This document shows positions 25,826 to 34,229 of a stretch of DNA of 44,889 bases, one piece after another. The stretch's first letter is position 1; each line of letters begins with the position of its first letter. The DNA comes from Deltaproteobacteria bacterium. GTDB taxonomy: Bacteria > Myxococcota_A > Polyangia > Polyangiales > Ga0077539. The notes beneath the pieces were generated by a model. That model ran no database searches. It was not told the DNA's origin and worked only from the letters and a program-made list of their open reading frames with translations. Both the position numbers and the translations under genes were made by a program. The DNA lies in assembly GCA_030694465.1 (NCBI GenBank), contig JAUXYJ010000082.1, positions 1-44,889 of the forward strand, given 5' to 3'.

Positions 25826-27307
25826 ATGGCCCGAGACCTCTCCCGCGAACAACTCTCCCGAGCGCTTGGCGCGTGGGCGTGCTTTGTCGGCGGCGGAAGT
25901 GAGCTGCTCAACGAGAGCATCGCGACTGCGCTCCCGTGGGTCGAAGCGCAGTGGGACGCCGGCAACGATTTCTTGCCACTCATTCTCGTCCATGACCTCG
26001 GGCATCTCTTGCTCCGGGGGCGCGAGTTTCGCTTCTCAAGCGCGCGTGATCTCGCGAGTTGGCCTGAAGAAGAGCGGACATTTCGTATGTCCTACGAAGA
26101 CCGCGTGCTCGGACGATGGGCCGTGGACCCTACGCTCACCGAAGCCCACATCGTGATCGCAGGGATGGCTCCTCGCGCGCGCTCCATGGCGATCTCGCAC
26201 GCGGTGGGCCTCGCGTTGGGCGCCCCGCTGCGAGCCAACAGCGCTCTGGCGCTGTGCAACCCTGCGCATTTGCGTGCATTGTCCCAGGACTTTCTCGCAT
26301 CAGTCCCCGAGCGCTACGAAGACTGGGACGAGCGCGCGCCCGACCCAGCGTGGCGACAGTGGGCGCGCACACAGCTTGAACTCACCCTGGATTCTCTTCC
26401 GCTTCACGGCCGAATGCTGCGCCCCGAGGACCTCTGGGAGCTCGCACACCTTGAGCGATTGCCCAGTGATTCTGCACGCATGGCGCTGCGTGAGGTCAAC
26501 GAGGTTGTCTCGCACATTGGGCCTGTGCCGACCTCCGTGAGCCTCGGAATCCGGCGACGTGTGCGCGAAGTCCCGGTGGACGCAGACGAGGCCGATCAGT
26601 ACCCCGCGGGCGGCTTCGATGCGATCTCTACCAAAGGGACCTTTGAGAATCTCGTGCGCACCGAGGTCAGCTATGTGGGCGAAGGCCGCGAAGAATCTGG
26701 CGGAATCGACCTCTTCGACGTGCGCTTCGCCGAGAACGAGCTGCTCTATTACACCCGCGACGAGAGCCCCCTCCTCGATGCGCGCCGCGATGTGTGCTTT
26801 GTCTTTGATCGGCCCGCCGAGCAGCGCTTCAAGGTTCCCTCGCTCCCGGCACAGACGCTCGTATTGTCCCATGCGATCGCCGTCACGTTGCAGCAAGACC
26901 TGCTCAATATCTTCGGTCCTTCGGGCAGCAAATGCCGGTTTTTCTGGCTCATTCAGAGCGACGCCGACCGTGAAGCAGCACGCGAAGAGCACGCGCTCTT
27001 GAGCTTCTTGCTCGCTTCAGAGCGTTCGCATCGTCGCGTTGAGCTCAGCATCTGCGAAGGCTGGGACGGCGTCGCTGAGTCTGGGCGCGTCGTGTTCTCA
27101 CCACGACCCGAAGCAGGCGAGAGACACCTCGCGTGGGTCCGCGTAGGACTCGAACTCTGGACCGTCGCCGAGCAGGCACATGACCTCGCACAACCCGCCG
27201 CTGGGCGCGACTTAGCCAACCAACTGCTGTTGCTCATTGCGGCCGGCGAACAACGAAGCGCAAAGAAATCCAAGCGCGCCAAGGGACGTCGAGCAGCCAC
27301 GCCATGA
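25826..27307 (+). CDS. Partner of MoxR with degenerate vWA-like domain (ViaA-like position)
   Basis: 493 residues. About 1-245 is helical. Then comes a short conserved-looking block (YPAGGFDAISTKGTFENLV, ENELLYYTRDESP), which in MoxR-linked vWA proteins comes just before the vWA domain. The next strand, RDVCFVFDRPAEQ (D328), sits where a vWA MIDAS (DxSxS) belongs but lacks both serines, so metal binding is doubtful. A helix and strand follow as in the fold (LSHAIAVTLQQDLLNIFG, CRFFWLIQSD). The basic end KKSKRAKGRRA may bind nucleic acid or lipid. The gene is 23 nt after the ATPase gene and overlaps the next by 4 bp. The vWA reading is inference from pattern and context. Confidence 0.8.
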   Translation: MARDLSREQLSRALGAWACFVGGGSELLNESIATALPWVEAQWDAGNDFLPLILVHDLGHLLLRGREFRFSSARDLASWPEEERTFRMSYEDRVLGRWAVDPTLTEAHIVIAGMAPRARSMAISHAVGLALGAPLRANSALALCNPAHLRALSQDFLASVPERYEDWDERAPDPAWRQWARTQLELTLDSLPLHGRMLRPEDLWELAHLERLPSDSARMALREVNEVVSHIGPVPTSVSLGIRRRVREVPVDADEADQYPAGGFDAISTKGTFENLVRTEVSYVGEGREESGGIDLFDVRFAENELLYYTRDESPLLDARRDVCFVFDRPAEQRFKVPSLPAQTLVLSHAIAVTLQQDLLNIFGPSGSKCRFFWLIQSDADREAAREEHALLSFLLASERSHRRVELSICEGWDGVAESGRVVFSPRPEAGERHLAWVRVGLELWTVAEQAHDLAQPAAGRDLANQLLLLIAAGEQRSAKKSKRAKGRRAATP

Positions 27308-28257
27308 GCGAGACAAAACCTGGTGTTTTGCAGGATAAAACACCCTCTACGCTCCTCGCACAGAGTGAGCACATCGCGGTGTCTCGCGCGGTGTACGCGA
27401 TGGCCTCGCCACAAGCCCCAGGTGACGCAGGAGCGCTGCACGCAGACAAGACCCACGTGTGGATCGTTCGCGATGACGCGAGCGCTTCGCTGCCCTCTGA
27501 GCGCTGGACGCATGCGTCGTTTGTGCGCGGTTGGTATGTCCCGTTGTTTGTTGAGCGCGTCTTGGGCCTCGGTGTCGCGGGTGCTGCGCGGCAGCTGGTC
27601 ACGACCGTGAGCATGCCCCCGTGGCTCGAGCTCGAGACCGCACAAGGCCAGCGCGTGTCGCTGATGTTGGGAGATCACGAACAGGCACACGAGATCCTTG
27701 AGGTGCTTGGCCTCGGCCCTGGTGAGCGTGGACTCTCTGTTGAGCTCTTTGGCAGCGTTTCGACAGGGATTCACGTCACTTGGCTCTCTTCGCGGCGCGC
27801 ATTTGCGACCAGCCTCTCTGTGGCCTCGGTGCCTTTGGCGGCGCTCGAATTCTGGCTCGCGAGCGTGCATGCTCTGGGCGCGATGTCTGTGCTCGGTCTT
27901 GGCACTGGGGCGCTTGGGCTGATCGCTTGGCGCTCTCTGCGCGCACGACTGTCTCGCCTTCGCGCGCCCGTACCCGCGCTTGACGCACGCGTCGCGATTG
28001 AGCTCGTCGGAAACTCGCCGCTGTCGTTGGACCCAACAAAAATCGAGTCGATTGTGCTGCAGCGTGGGGGCTTCGTGATCGACTACCAGGGAGCCTCACG
28101 GCCCCTCGAGATCTCACTGCTTGCATCTTCAGAGGCAGCACGTGCGATCGAGGGCGAATACGAACCGCTCGCAAAATTGCGGATGATTCACGCATTTGCC
28201 GACTGGCTCTTGCGGCTGCGTTCGCTGCGAACACGTCCACGTTCCCCGTCTGCGTGA
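27304..28257 (+). CDS. Membrane protein, fourth component of the MoxR operon
   Basis: 317 residues; its ATG overlaps the previous stop (ATGA, 27304-27307). The N-terminal 160 residues are soluble (HVWIVRDDASASLPSERW, PPWLELETAQGQRVSLML). Two hydrophobic segments follow at about 170-190 and 192-210 (SVASVPLAALEFWLASVHA, LGAMSVLGLGTGALGLIAW). A basic stretch (RSLRARLSRLR) and a cytoplasmic-type end with IVLQRGGFVIDYQ come last. It probably ties the ATPase complex to the inner membrane. No known family is recognised. A strong hairpin covers codons 7-14 (27322-27344). Confidence 0.82.
   Translation: MSETKPGVLQDKTPSTLLAQSEHIAVSRAVYAMASPQAPGDAGALHADKTHVWIVRDDASASLPSERWTHASFVRGWYVPLFVERVLGLGVAGAARQLVTTVSMPPWLELETAQGQRVSLMLGDHEQAHEILEVLGLGPGERGLSVELFGSVSTGIHVTWLSSRRAFATSLSVASVPLAALEFWLASVHALGAMSVLGLGTGALGLIAWRSLRARLSRLRAPVPALDARVAIELVGNSPLSLDPTKIESIVLQRGGFVIDYQGASRPLEISLLASSEAARAIEGEYEPLAKLRMIHAFADWLLRLRSLRTRPRSPSA
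27322..27344 (+). promoter_or_regulatory. Hairpin at the start of the fourth MoxR-operon gene
   Basis: GGTGTTTT (27322-27329) and AAAACACC (27337-27344) form a perfect 8-bp stem with a 7-nt loop, 18 nt after the ATG. An AT-rich stem is unusual in this GC-rich sequence. It may tune translation of the last gene or attenuate the transcript. Confidence 0.45.
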
Positions 28258-28284
28258 GCTCGATGGCGTCCGGTGCGTTAGGCG

Positions 28285-28307
28285 CGCGTGCGAGGGGAGT
28301 GCACGCG
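28285..28307. terminator. Hairpin between convergent genes, possible bidirectional terminator
   Basis: CGCGTGC (28285-28291) and GCACGCG (28301-28307) form a 7-bp stem with a 9-nt loop, in the 76-nt gap between the converging ends of the MoxR operon and the exported-protein gene. No T-run follows on either strand. Confidence 0.4.
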
Positions 28308-28333
28308 TCCTGCAGGGATGCAGAGTCCTGAGC

Positions 28334-28861
28334 TCAGGGATGGTTGCTGCTGAGCTCGGTGATCATGAGCTGACCACGAGCACGTGAGCCCGAGACGTAC
28401 GATCCCACCCAGATGTCGTACTGACCGGGTCCTGCGTTGGGGACGTCGACGGTGGGGTTCGCTCCGCCGTAGCTGTCATCGTTGCAGCGCCACTGGCCGT
28501 TCGCGGTGTTGACCAACAGGGTCGCGTCGGTGCCGCTCGAAGCGCGTGCGCCCGGGATCTGCGCGTAGATACGCAGGCTCGAGCTCGTGCCCGAGAGGTT
28601 AAGGATAAAATCAGGCTGGCGGGTGACGAAGCCCACGCAACCTGCTCCGAGGCCCAACGACGACGCGTTGATGGTGCCGCCGGTGACGATCGAGACGCGG
28701 TGTGGATCCGGGGTAAATCCTGCGCGAAGTGCCGCACGACCGAAGTTGGCGGTGTTGCCGCCGAGGGTGAGGCTCTGCTGTGCGACGACGGTTCCGCCGA
28801 AGCCCGAGACTGCGAGTGCTGTGACGAGGCCGAGCGAGCTGACAAGTGTCTTCTTGTTCAT
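28334..28861 (-). CDS. Exported beta-sandwich protein, twin copy A
   Basis: 175 residues from the ATG at 28861, chosen for the signal peptide (NKKTLVSSLGLVTALAVSGFG, cleavage near VVAQQ). The frame is open to 28969, but the extra part lacks protein-like features. The mature part is a small beta-sandwich (GCVGFVTRQPDFILNLSG, LRIYAQIPGA, DATLLVNTANGQWRCNDD, GQYDIWVGSY) like the pre-peptidase C-terminal type seen in the giant lipoprotein. Two cysteines probably form a disulfide. It has the same length as its neighbour at 29077-29604, and a 108-nt identical patch at 28388-28495 links them. Role unknown; likely periplasmic or secreted. Confidence 0.85.
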   Translation of the reverse strand: MNKKTLVSSLGLVTALAVSGFGGTVVAQQSLTLGGNTANFGRAALRAGFTPDPHRVSIVTGGTINASSLGLGAGCVGFVTRQPDFILNLSGTSSSLRIYAQIPGARASSGTDATLLVNTANGQWRCNDDSYGGANPTVDVPNAGPGQYDIWVGSYVSGSRARGQLMITELSSNHP

Positions 28862-29006
28862 GACTGAGAGACTCCGTTGCGTTGAGTGGCTGTTTGAGTG
28901 ACGTGCCGTTGGAGTGATAAGGAGAATGAGGTCTGACACGCGAAACAAACAAACGTGTGCGAGACCCATACGACGAACTTGTCAGTCCAAAGACTGGAGA
29001 AACGAT

Positions 29007-29046
29007 CACAGCGAGGACCTCTCTTAACTTCGGCTCCCTCGCTGTG
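29007..29046 (-). terminator. 10-bp hairpin downstream of twin copy B
   Basis: CACAGCGAGG (29007-29016) and CCTCGCTGTG (29037-29046) form a perfect 10-bp stem with a 20-nt loop, 30 nt after the stop of the gene at 29077. On the minus strand it is followed by ATCGTTTCTCC, a weak T-rich tail. It may separate the two twin genes. The rest of 28862-29076 shows only a 5-bp hairpin at 28983-28996. Confidence 0.5.
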
Positions 29047-29076
29047 GTTTGTCACGCTAAGTGGGCTTCGCCGCGC

Positions 29077-29604
29077 TCAGGGATGGTTGCTGCTGAGCTC
29101 GGTGATCATGAGCTGACCACGCGCGTTGGCGCCCGAGACGTACGATCCCACCCAGATGTCGTACTGACCGGGTCCTGCGTTGGGGACGTCGACGGTGGGG
29201 TTCGCTCCGCCGTAGCTGTCATCGTTGCAGCGCCACTGACCGCCTGCGGTGTTGACCAACAGGGTCGTGTCGGTGCGCGACGACGCTGCTGCGCCCGGGA
29301 TCGAGACGTAGATTCGGAGGTTGGCGCTTCGGCCCGTGAGTCGAACGATGTAGTCCGGGCGCTGCGTCACAAAGCCAACACATCCCGAGCCGAGGTTGAG
29401 CGTTCGAGCGTCAATGTTGCCGCCGGAGACAATCCGCACGCTGCGGGGGTCGGGCATAAATCCAGGGCGAAGCGACGTGCTGCCGTAGTTCGCGCGATTC
29501 TGGCCGATGCTCAGCGAGCTCTGTGCGACCACTTGGCTTCCAAAGCCCGAGACGACGAGCGCAGAGACAAGACCGACTGCGCTGATGATGGTTGACTTGT
29601 TCAT
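29077..29604 (-). CDS. Exported beta-sandwich protein, twin copy B
   Basis: 175 residues from the ATG at 29604, preceded by GGAGGG on the minus strand at good spacing. Signal peptide NKSTIISAVGLVSALVVSGFG, cleavage near VVAQ. The mature part matches copy A throughout: GCVGFVTQRPDYIVRLTG, LRIYVSIPGA, DTTLLVNTAGGQWRCNDD, GQYDIWVGSY. The C-terminal third is almost identical to copy A at DNA level, while the N-terminal two thirds have clearly diverged, which suggests gene conversion after duplication. It probably has its own promoter, because a 250-nt gap lies upstream. Confidence 0.86.
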   Translation of the reverse strand: MNKSTIISAVGLVSALVVSGFGSQVVAQSSLSIGQNRANYGSTSLRPGFMPDPRSVRIVSGGNIDARTLNLGSGCVGFVTQRPDYIVRLTGRSANLRIYVSIPGAAASSRTDTTLLVNTAGGQWRCNDDSYGGANPTVDVPNAGPGQYDIWVGSYVSGANARGQLMITELSSNHP

Positions 29605-29671
29605 GTGAGACGACCCTCCAAGGTCCGTTGCGAGCCCAACGTTGCTTCTGAAAATGGTTGTTCCGTATGCA

Positions 29672-29700
29672 GTTGGACATTGGTGGGTGACCAGTCCAAC
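29672..29700. promoter_or_regulatory. Imperfect inverted repeat upstream of twin copy B
   Basis: The left arm GTTGGAC-AT-TGGT (29672-29684) pairs with ACCAGTCCAAC (29690-29700) over 11 bp with a 2-nt bulge and a 5-nt loop. It lies 68 nt upstream of the ATG at 29604, in the divergent gap 29605-29856 shared with the GH31 gene. An operator or leader hairpin is possible. Confidence 0.4.
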
Positions 29701-29856
29701 CGCGCGACGGCGGGCATTCAACGGCACTGGGCGCTCGGTATTCAAGTTTGTTCCACACAAAATGAAGAACCGCGAAAATGATGCGTCCTGCCCATGGATC
29801 CCTGTCCGGAGAGCGCTCGCGAATGAGAGCGGTTGCGGTAAAATGTCGACACTTCA

Positions 29857-32022
29857 ATGACCTCACCGCAACCTCGGACAGGCTCTCTTGTCGCTGCAAT
29901 CGCTCTGGAAATTTGCAGCATTTCTGCGTGTTCGACTCCTGCTCACTCGACGGACGTCCCCGTCGCAGACGCATCGGATGTGACTCACGACACGCTTGAA
30001 GCCAGCGTCCCACCTACGCCCTTGTCGCCGGTGACAATCGATGACCTTGTGGTCTCGGCGAGCAGCGACGGCGCGTTTGATCTTCGAGTCAATGCACGCT
30101 CGTTGTTGGCGTCGCGCGGTGGGCCCGTGGCAGCGCGGAGCTATACCGAGATCATTGAAGCGCTCTTAGGGAGCTGGACCTTTCGTCGGGGCAATGTGCG
30201 CGAACAACGCCCACGAACGGGCGCGACGCTCGCACGCGATGGCAACGCGATTGTCCTGCAAACTCGCAGCGAAGACGCGAGCGTAAGCACCCTGCGATTC
30301 GAACGAACATCCCCTGCCGAGGTCACCGTGCGCGCGAGCATTCGCGCGAGCGCTCCGTTTCAGAGCATGGTCATGCGGTTTGCATGCACCGAGGAGTCGC
30401 ACTTTCTGGGGTTCGGTGAGCAGTACAATGCGCTCGATCATCGCGGACGCAAGTTCTCGCTCTTTGTCACCGAGCAGGGCATCGGGCGCGATCCGACGCG
30501 TCAACACTTGTTCTCGGGCAACCCGACGACGACCTATTTTCCCGTCCCTTTCTTTATCGATCCACGTGGGTTTGCGCTCGCCGTTGACACGGACACGAGG
30601 GTCGAGGCTGATCTCTGCGCGACGGTCGCAGACGAGTATGCGCTCACAACGGACGAGACCACGGAGACCGTCTTGCGCTTGTTCGTCGGCCCCACGATCG
30701 TGGACGTGATGCGCGACTGGACCACCCTTCAGGGCCGCACGAGCGCGCCTCCCGCGTGGGCCGTAGACGGCGTGTGGCTCGCCTCGCAAGGTGGCACCGA
30801 CAACGCGCGCAGCGTGGCGACACGGGCGCTCGCTGCCAACATCCCTGTGGCCGCGATTTGGTCGCAAGACTGGGTCGGTCGACGCGAGTTTGGCATGGGA
30901 AATACCGGGGTTCGCTATCGTTGGGCCTGGGACGAGAGCTACTACCCCGGCCTGCCTACGCTCATCAGGGATCTCCACGCGATGAACATCCGGTTCTTTG
31001 GCTACATGAACCCGTTTATCGTGCCCGAACAAGACCTCTGGGCCGACGCCGTCGCGCGAGGGTATGTGCCTCTCGACAGCGCAGGGCGCCCGTATGTCTT
31101 CACCATCAGCGTGCTCGAAGGCACCGTCGTAGATCTCACCAATCCCGCGGCAGTGAGCTGGTATCAGGGCTTCGTGCGCTCTGCACGGACGCTCGGCCTC
31201 GACGGCTGGATGCAGGACTTTGGCGAGTGGTTGCCCATCGACGCAAGACTAAGTGATGGACGCGACGCGCGAAGATTTCACAATCAGTATCCCGCCGCGT
31301 GGCAGCGCGCGGCACGCGAAGAGCTTGAGCGTGAGGCGCCGTCGCGAGACTGGGTGCTGTTGTCTCGCTCGGGGTGGCTCCGCACTTCGCGCGTGTCGCA
31401 GGTGGTGTGGGCGGGCGACCAGGAAGCGAATTTTAGCCCGTGGGATGGTCTCCCGACGGTGATTCCAGCCATGATTTCGCTGGGGCTCTCGGGGGTAGGC
31501 TATGTCACGCATGACATCGCGGGGTTCTCAGGGGGACCCAGCACCGCCGAGCTCTACCAGCGATGGACAGAGCTCGGCGCTTTCACGCCCATCATGCGCA
31601 CCCACGAAGGCCTCCGACGCGCCGAAAACTGGAACTGGGATCGCGACGCATCCACCACCGCGCACTTCTCGCGCTTCGCAAGAATCCACCAGCTCTTAGC
31701 GCCTCGCATCCGTGAGCTCGGCGCCGAACACGCGCGCACGGGCATGCCCATTGTGCGTGCGCTTCCGCTGCAATTTCCCACGGATACTCGTACCTACACC
31801 ATCCTCGATGAGTATCTCTTGGGCGATGACCTCCTCGTGGCCCCCGTCGTCCAAATGGGGCAGACCCAGCGCACGGTGTATCTCCCGCAGGGCACCTGGT
31901 TCGACGTGTGGGATCCCTCGCAGCGCTACGTAGGTCCCATCGAAATCACCGCGCAGGCGCCCCTGGGCCGACCGCCGGTGTTCTCGACACGCATGCGCAC
32001 AGACCTCGCCATGGTGCGCTAG
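29857..32022 (+). CDS. GH31 alpha-glycosidase, lipoprotein, YihQ-related
   Basis: 721 residues. The N-terminus looks like a lipoprotein signal (LVAAIALEICSISAC, lipobox ISAC, C25). The (beta/alpha)8 barrel has the GH31 nucleophile in GWMQDFGEWLP (D454) and the acid/base in VVWAGDQ (D521). Along much of its length it parallels the E. coli sulfoquinovosidase YihQ as I recall it: IWSQDWVG, VVDLTNPAAVSWY, FTPIMRTHEG and QAPLGRPPVF. However, the stretch that should hold the sulfonate-binding Arg and Trp reads GVRYRWAWD, so the Trp is gone and the Arg is shifted. It may therefore cut another alpha-glycoside. No sulfoquinovose pathway genes are nearby. Weak ribosome-binding site. Confidence 0.92.
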   Translation: MTSPQPRTGSLVAAIALEICSISACSTPAHSTDVPVADASDVTHDTLEASVPPTPLSPVTIDDLVVSASSDGAFDLRVNARSLLASRGGPVAARSYTEIIEALLGSWTFRRGNVREQRPRTGATLARDGNAIVLQTRSEDASVSTLRFERTSPAEVTVRASIRASAPFQSMVMRFACTEESHFLGFGEQYNALDHRGRKFSLFVTEQGIGRDPTRQHLFSGNPTTTYFPVPFFIDPRGFALAVDTDTRVEADLCATVADEYALTTDETTETVLRLFVGPTIVDVMRDWTTLQGRTSAPPAWAVDGVWLASQGGTDNARSVATRALAANIPVAAIWSQDWVGRREFGMGNTGVRYRWAWDESYYPGLPTLIRDLHAMNIRFFGYMNPFIVPEQDLWADAVARGYVPLDSAGRPYVFTISVLEGTVVDLTNPAAVSWYQGFVRSARTLGLDGWMQDFGEWLPIDARLSDGRDARRFHNQYPAAWQRAAREELEREAPSRDWVLLSRSGWLRTSRVSQVVWAGDQEANFSPWDGLPTVIPAMISLGLSGVGYVTHDIAGFSGGPSTAELYQRWTELGAFTPIMRTHEGLRRAENWNWDRDASTTAHFSRFARIHQLLAPRIRELGAEHARTGMPIVRALPLQFPTDTRTYTILDEYLLGDDLLVAPVVQMGQTQRTVYLPQGTWFDVWDPSQRYVGPIEITAQAPLGRPPVFSTRMRTDLAMVR

Positions 32023-32195
32023 GGTCCGCGTTGGACTGCGAGGCTCAACGCAGGGAGACATAATTCGATAGCAAAAAAGCAGGGTCCGCTCTCGCAAGCG
32101 CGCGCGCACACATCGCGCTATCATCGCTGCGCTCGTGCACAGAGACTCTCTCTCGCACAGGACACTGCCACCACCATTCGAGGTGTTTTTCTCTC

Positions 32196-33641
32196 ATGAA
32201 TCGACGACCCAACAGCATCGCCGGCTTGCTTGTTCACTACACGCAGCTTCGACTTAACTCTCCCGCAACGCGTGGGCGCACCATGCTCGCGGTAGGCCTC
32301 GTTGGAGCAGGGCTCACCGGCGGGATGAGCCTGCTCGCTTCGCACACGCACTGTCGCACTCAGTCTGCAATTCGCCTGACATCCGTCACGTCGAACAACG
32401 TCGCGACCCGACAAGCGCGCGCGCAAGTGCGTGCCACGCAGTGCCTCACGCTGCGCACCCACGGACACGCGACCCGTCGCTGCATGCCGCAGTGGTTTGC
32501 CGAGCGGGCGATCACTGGGGGGCGCACCATGGACGCTCCTGGGGCCGCAGAGTCATTTTCGGTGACACCGTCGATCGTGCGTGGGGGTGACGGCTACGGC
32601 GTGGCGTATTCGCTCCTGACCGAGGACCGCGCCGACGTGTACTTTCAGCGATTGTCACTCGATGGACAACGCGTAGGCGCTCCCTCGAGGATCTCGTCTG
32701 CGCAGAGCGGCGAGCTCGCGCTCTTGCCCGACGTGGTCTGGACCGGCAGCGGTTTTGCGATCGCGTGGACCGCGATCCGTGACGAAGAAGCGCTCGACGT
32801 GTTTGTCGCGCGTGTCGACGCGAGCGGCGCTCGTCAGGGCGACGTGATCAAGGTGTCTACGTCACGCGAGATGGACCTCTTCGCGCGCGTCGCATGGACG
32901 GGTCAGCGCATCGCCGTCGCGTGGCTGCGATTTAACGGCGAAGACTCGATGTCTGCGCGCCTGTCACTCTACGACGCGCAGGGCACACGCGTGGGCGCAG
33001 AGCGTGTGATCCGCGAGGGATTTCTCACGCTTGGCATGCCCTCGCTGCTCACCTCTGGGGCCAACTTGACGCTGACCTACAACGCGTTTGATCTTCGCCG
33101 CGGGCAGTGCCAACTCTTGGTTCAGCGCATCGACGGTGACGGCAAAGCGCAAGCGCCCGTGGTGGTCAACGCAGAGCGCAAGATCAACGCCGCGGTCGCC
33201 GCTGCGATCGATGGCGAGTCGGTCAGCGTCGCGTGGGAAGACGGCATGTTCGAAGAAGAGACCAACACGCTCGCGTTTGCGAGGGTCACCGGCTCGCGCA
33301 TCGACGTGCGACGCACGCCGCTCACCAATGGGCGCTCTGCGTCGTTTCAGCCCTCGGCAGCGACCGGGACCGAAGGCACCATGGGCCTGGCGTGGTCGGA
33401 CAATCGCTCGGGCCGCTTCGGTGTGCTCATGCAGCGTGTAGGCCGCAATGGGCGCGTCGCGGGCGAGCCCATGAGGCTTAACCCGGGACAGAGCGAAGCA
33501 TTGTTTCCGTCGGTGACGTGGAGCGGCAGTGAGTATGCCGTCGCATGGAGTGACACTCGCCGTGGTGACCTCGGAGTGTACGTCGCCCGTGTGGGCGCAG
33601 ACGGTCGCCGCGTAGGCGAAGACGTCCGCGTATCGCCCTGA
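32196..33641 (+). CDS. Exported repeat protein, probable beta-propeller
   Basis: 481 residues. The N-terminus has a late hydrophobic segment (TMLAVGLVGAGLTGGMSLLA, about 29-48) that could be a signal anchor or a long signal peptide. From about 120 onward a repeat of roughly 45-50 residues recurs, with the core W(T/S)G..(F/Y)A(I/V)AW.D.R and ending ..ARV..DG.RVG, for example VVWTGSGFAIAWTAIRD, VAWTGQRIAVAWLRFNG and TWSGSEYAVAWSDTRRGD. This pattern fits a beta-propeller. Similar proteins are frequent in myxobacteria; role unknown. It follows the GH31 gene by 173 nt with no other gene between. Confidence 0.82.
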   Translation: MNRRPNSIAGLLVHYTQLRLNSPATRGRTMLAVGLVGAGLTGGMSLLASHTHCRTQSAIRLTSVTSNNVATRQARAQVRATQCLTLRTHGHATRRCMPQWFAERAITGGRTMDAPGAAESFSVTPSIVRGGDGYGVAYSLLTEDRADVYFQRLSLDGQRVGAPSRISSAQSGELALLPDVVWTGSGFAIAWTAIRDEEALDVFVARVDASGARQGDVIKVSTSREMDLFARVAWTGQRIAVAWLRFNGEDSMSARLSLYDAQGTRVGAERVIREGFLTLGMPSLLTSGANLTLTYNAFDLRRGQCQLLVQRIDGDGKAQAPVVVNAERKINAAVAAAIDGESVSVAWEDGMFEEETNTLAFARVTGSRIDVRRTPLTNGRSASFQPSAATGTEGTMGLAWSDNRSGRFGVLMQRVGRNGRVAGEPMRLNPGQSEALFPSVTWSGSEYAVAWSDTRRGDLGVYVARVGADGRRVGEDVRVSP

Positions 33642-33665
33642 AAAATCGCAGCGATTGTCGCTACG
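33641..33665 (-). terminator. Intrinsic terminator of the DUF1232-like gene
   Basis: CGCAGCGA (33647-33654) pairs with TCGCTACG (33658-33665) over 7 of 8 positions with a 3-nt loop. Read on the minus strand the hairpin is followed by ATTTTT, a classic intrinsic terminator, 12 nt after the stop of the 33678-34229 gene. Confidence 0.7.
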
Positions 33666-33677
33666 ATCCAGCGCTGC

Positions 33678-34229
33678 CTAGCGTGGGAGCTTGGCGTTGA
33701 AGAACGCCCGCATCTTGATCAGGTTCTTGCGCTCTTGCGAGAAGCTCGGGGCCGTATAGCTCTTGGCAAAACCGCGGACGTCGGACGCGAACTCGTCGAG
33801 GACCATTGGGGTCCCGACGATGTCGTCGACCGAGCGGCCGCGTGCGGCTCCGCGGCGCAGACCGACCACGTAGGTCTCGAGTCGCGGATAGTCTTCGCCG
33901 AGAAAGTCTTTGACGAGCTGCACTTCGTCCGCGAGTCGAACCACGGTGGCCATGCTGGCTTCGTCTGCGTCGCCGAGACCCTCGGCTTTTGCAAGTGACG
34001 CAGACACCCTGAGGACGAAGGCGTCATCGAGGTAGCCAATGTCGTCGATTCCATCGGGGATCAGATCGAGCGATTTAAAGAGGTAATTGAGACCTCCGAT
34101 GAGTGTTCGCTGGGCTTTTTCAGGGACCGTTCGGTTTGAGATGAGCGAGAGCATCCCCTCGCCGTCCGTCCCTAAAGTACGCAACCACGATGGAAACACT
34201 TCGAGGCACTTGGCATCCACGTCTGTCAT
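33678..34229 (-). CDS. DUF1232-type protein
   Basis: 183 residues from the ATG at 34229; the frame runs to 34289 but the extra part is not protein-like. The centre reads LNYLFKSLDLIPDGIDDIGYLDDAFVL, the hallmark of DUF1232 (YkvA-type) proteins, whose function is unknown. The rest is helical, with a charged C-terminus (SFSQERKNLIKMRAFFNAKL). In classic family members the motif lies next to a membrane helix; here no strong helix is seen. It starts divergently from the Clp-like ATPase gene, 136 nt apart, so the two may share control. Confidence 0.88.
   Translation of the reverse strand: MTDVDAKCLEVFPSWLRTLGTDGEGMLSLISNRTVPEKAQRTLIGGLNYLFKSLDLIPDGIDDIGYLDDAFVLRVSASLAKAEGLGDADEASMATVVRLADEVQLVKDFLGEDYPRLETYVVGLRRGAARGRSVDDIVGTPMVLDEFASDVRGFAKSYTAPSFSQERKNLIKMRAFFNAKLPR

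Noticed and set aside
21502..28257. Calling the MoxR operon a complete FtsH-MoxR-vWA ternary system
   Set aside because: No FtsH-type protease (HEXXH with AAA) is encoded in the operon or elsewhere in the window.
29857..32022. Naming the GH31 enzyme a sulfoquinovosidase
   Set aside because: The expected sulfonate-binding residues are not at their usual place and no sulfoquinovose genes are nearby.
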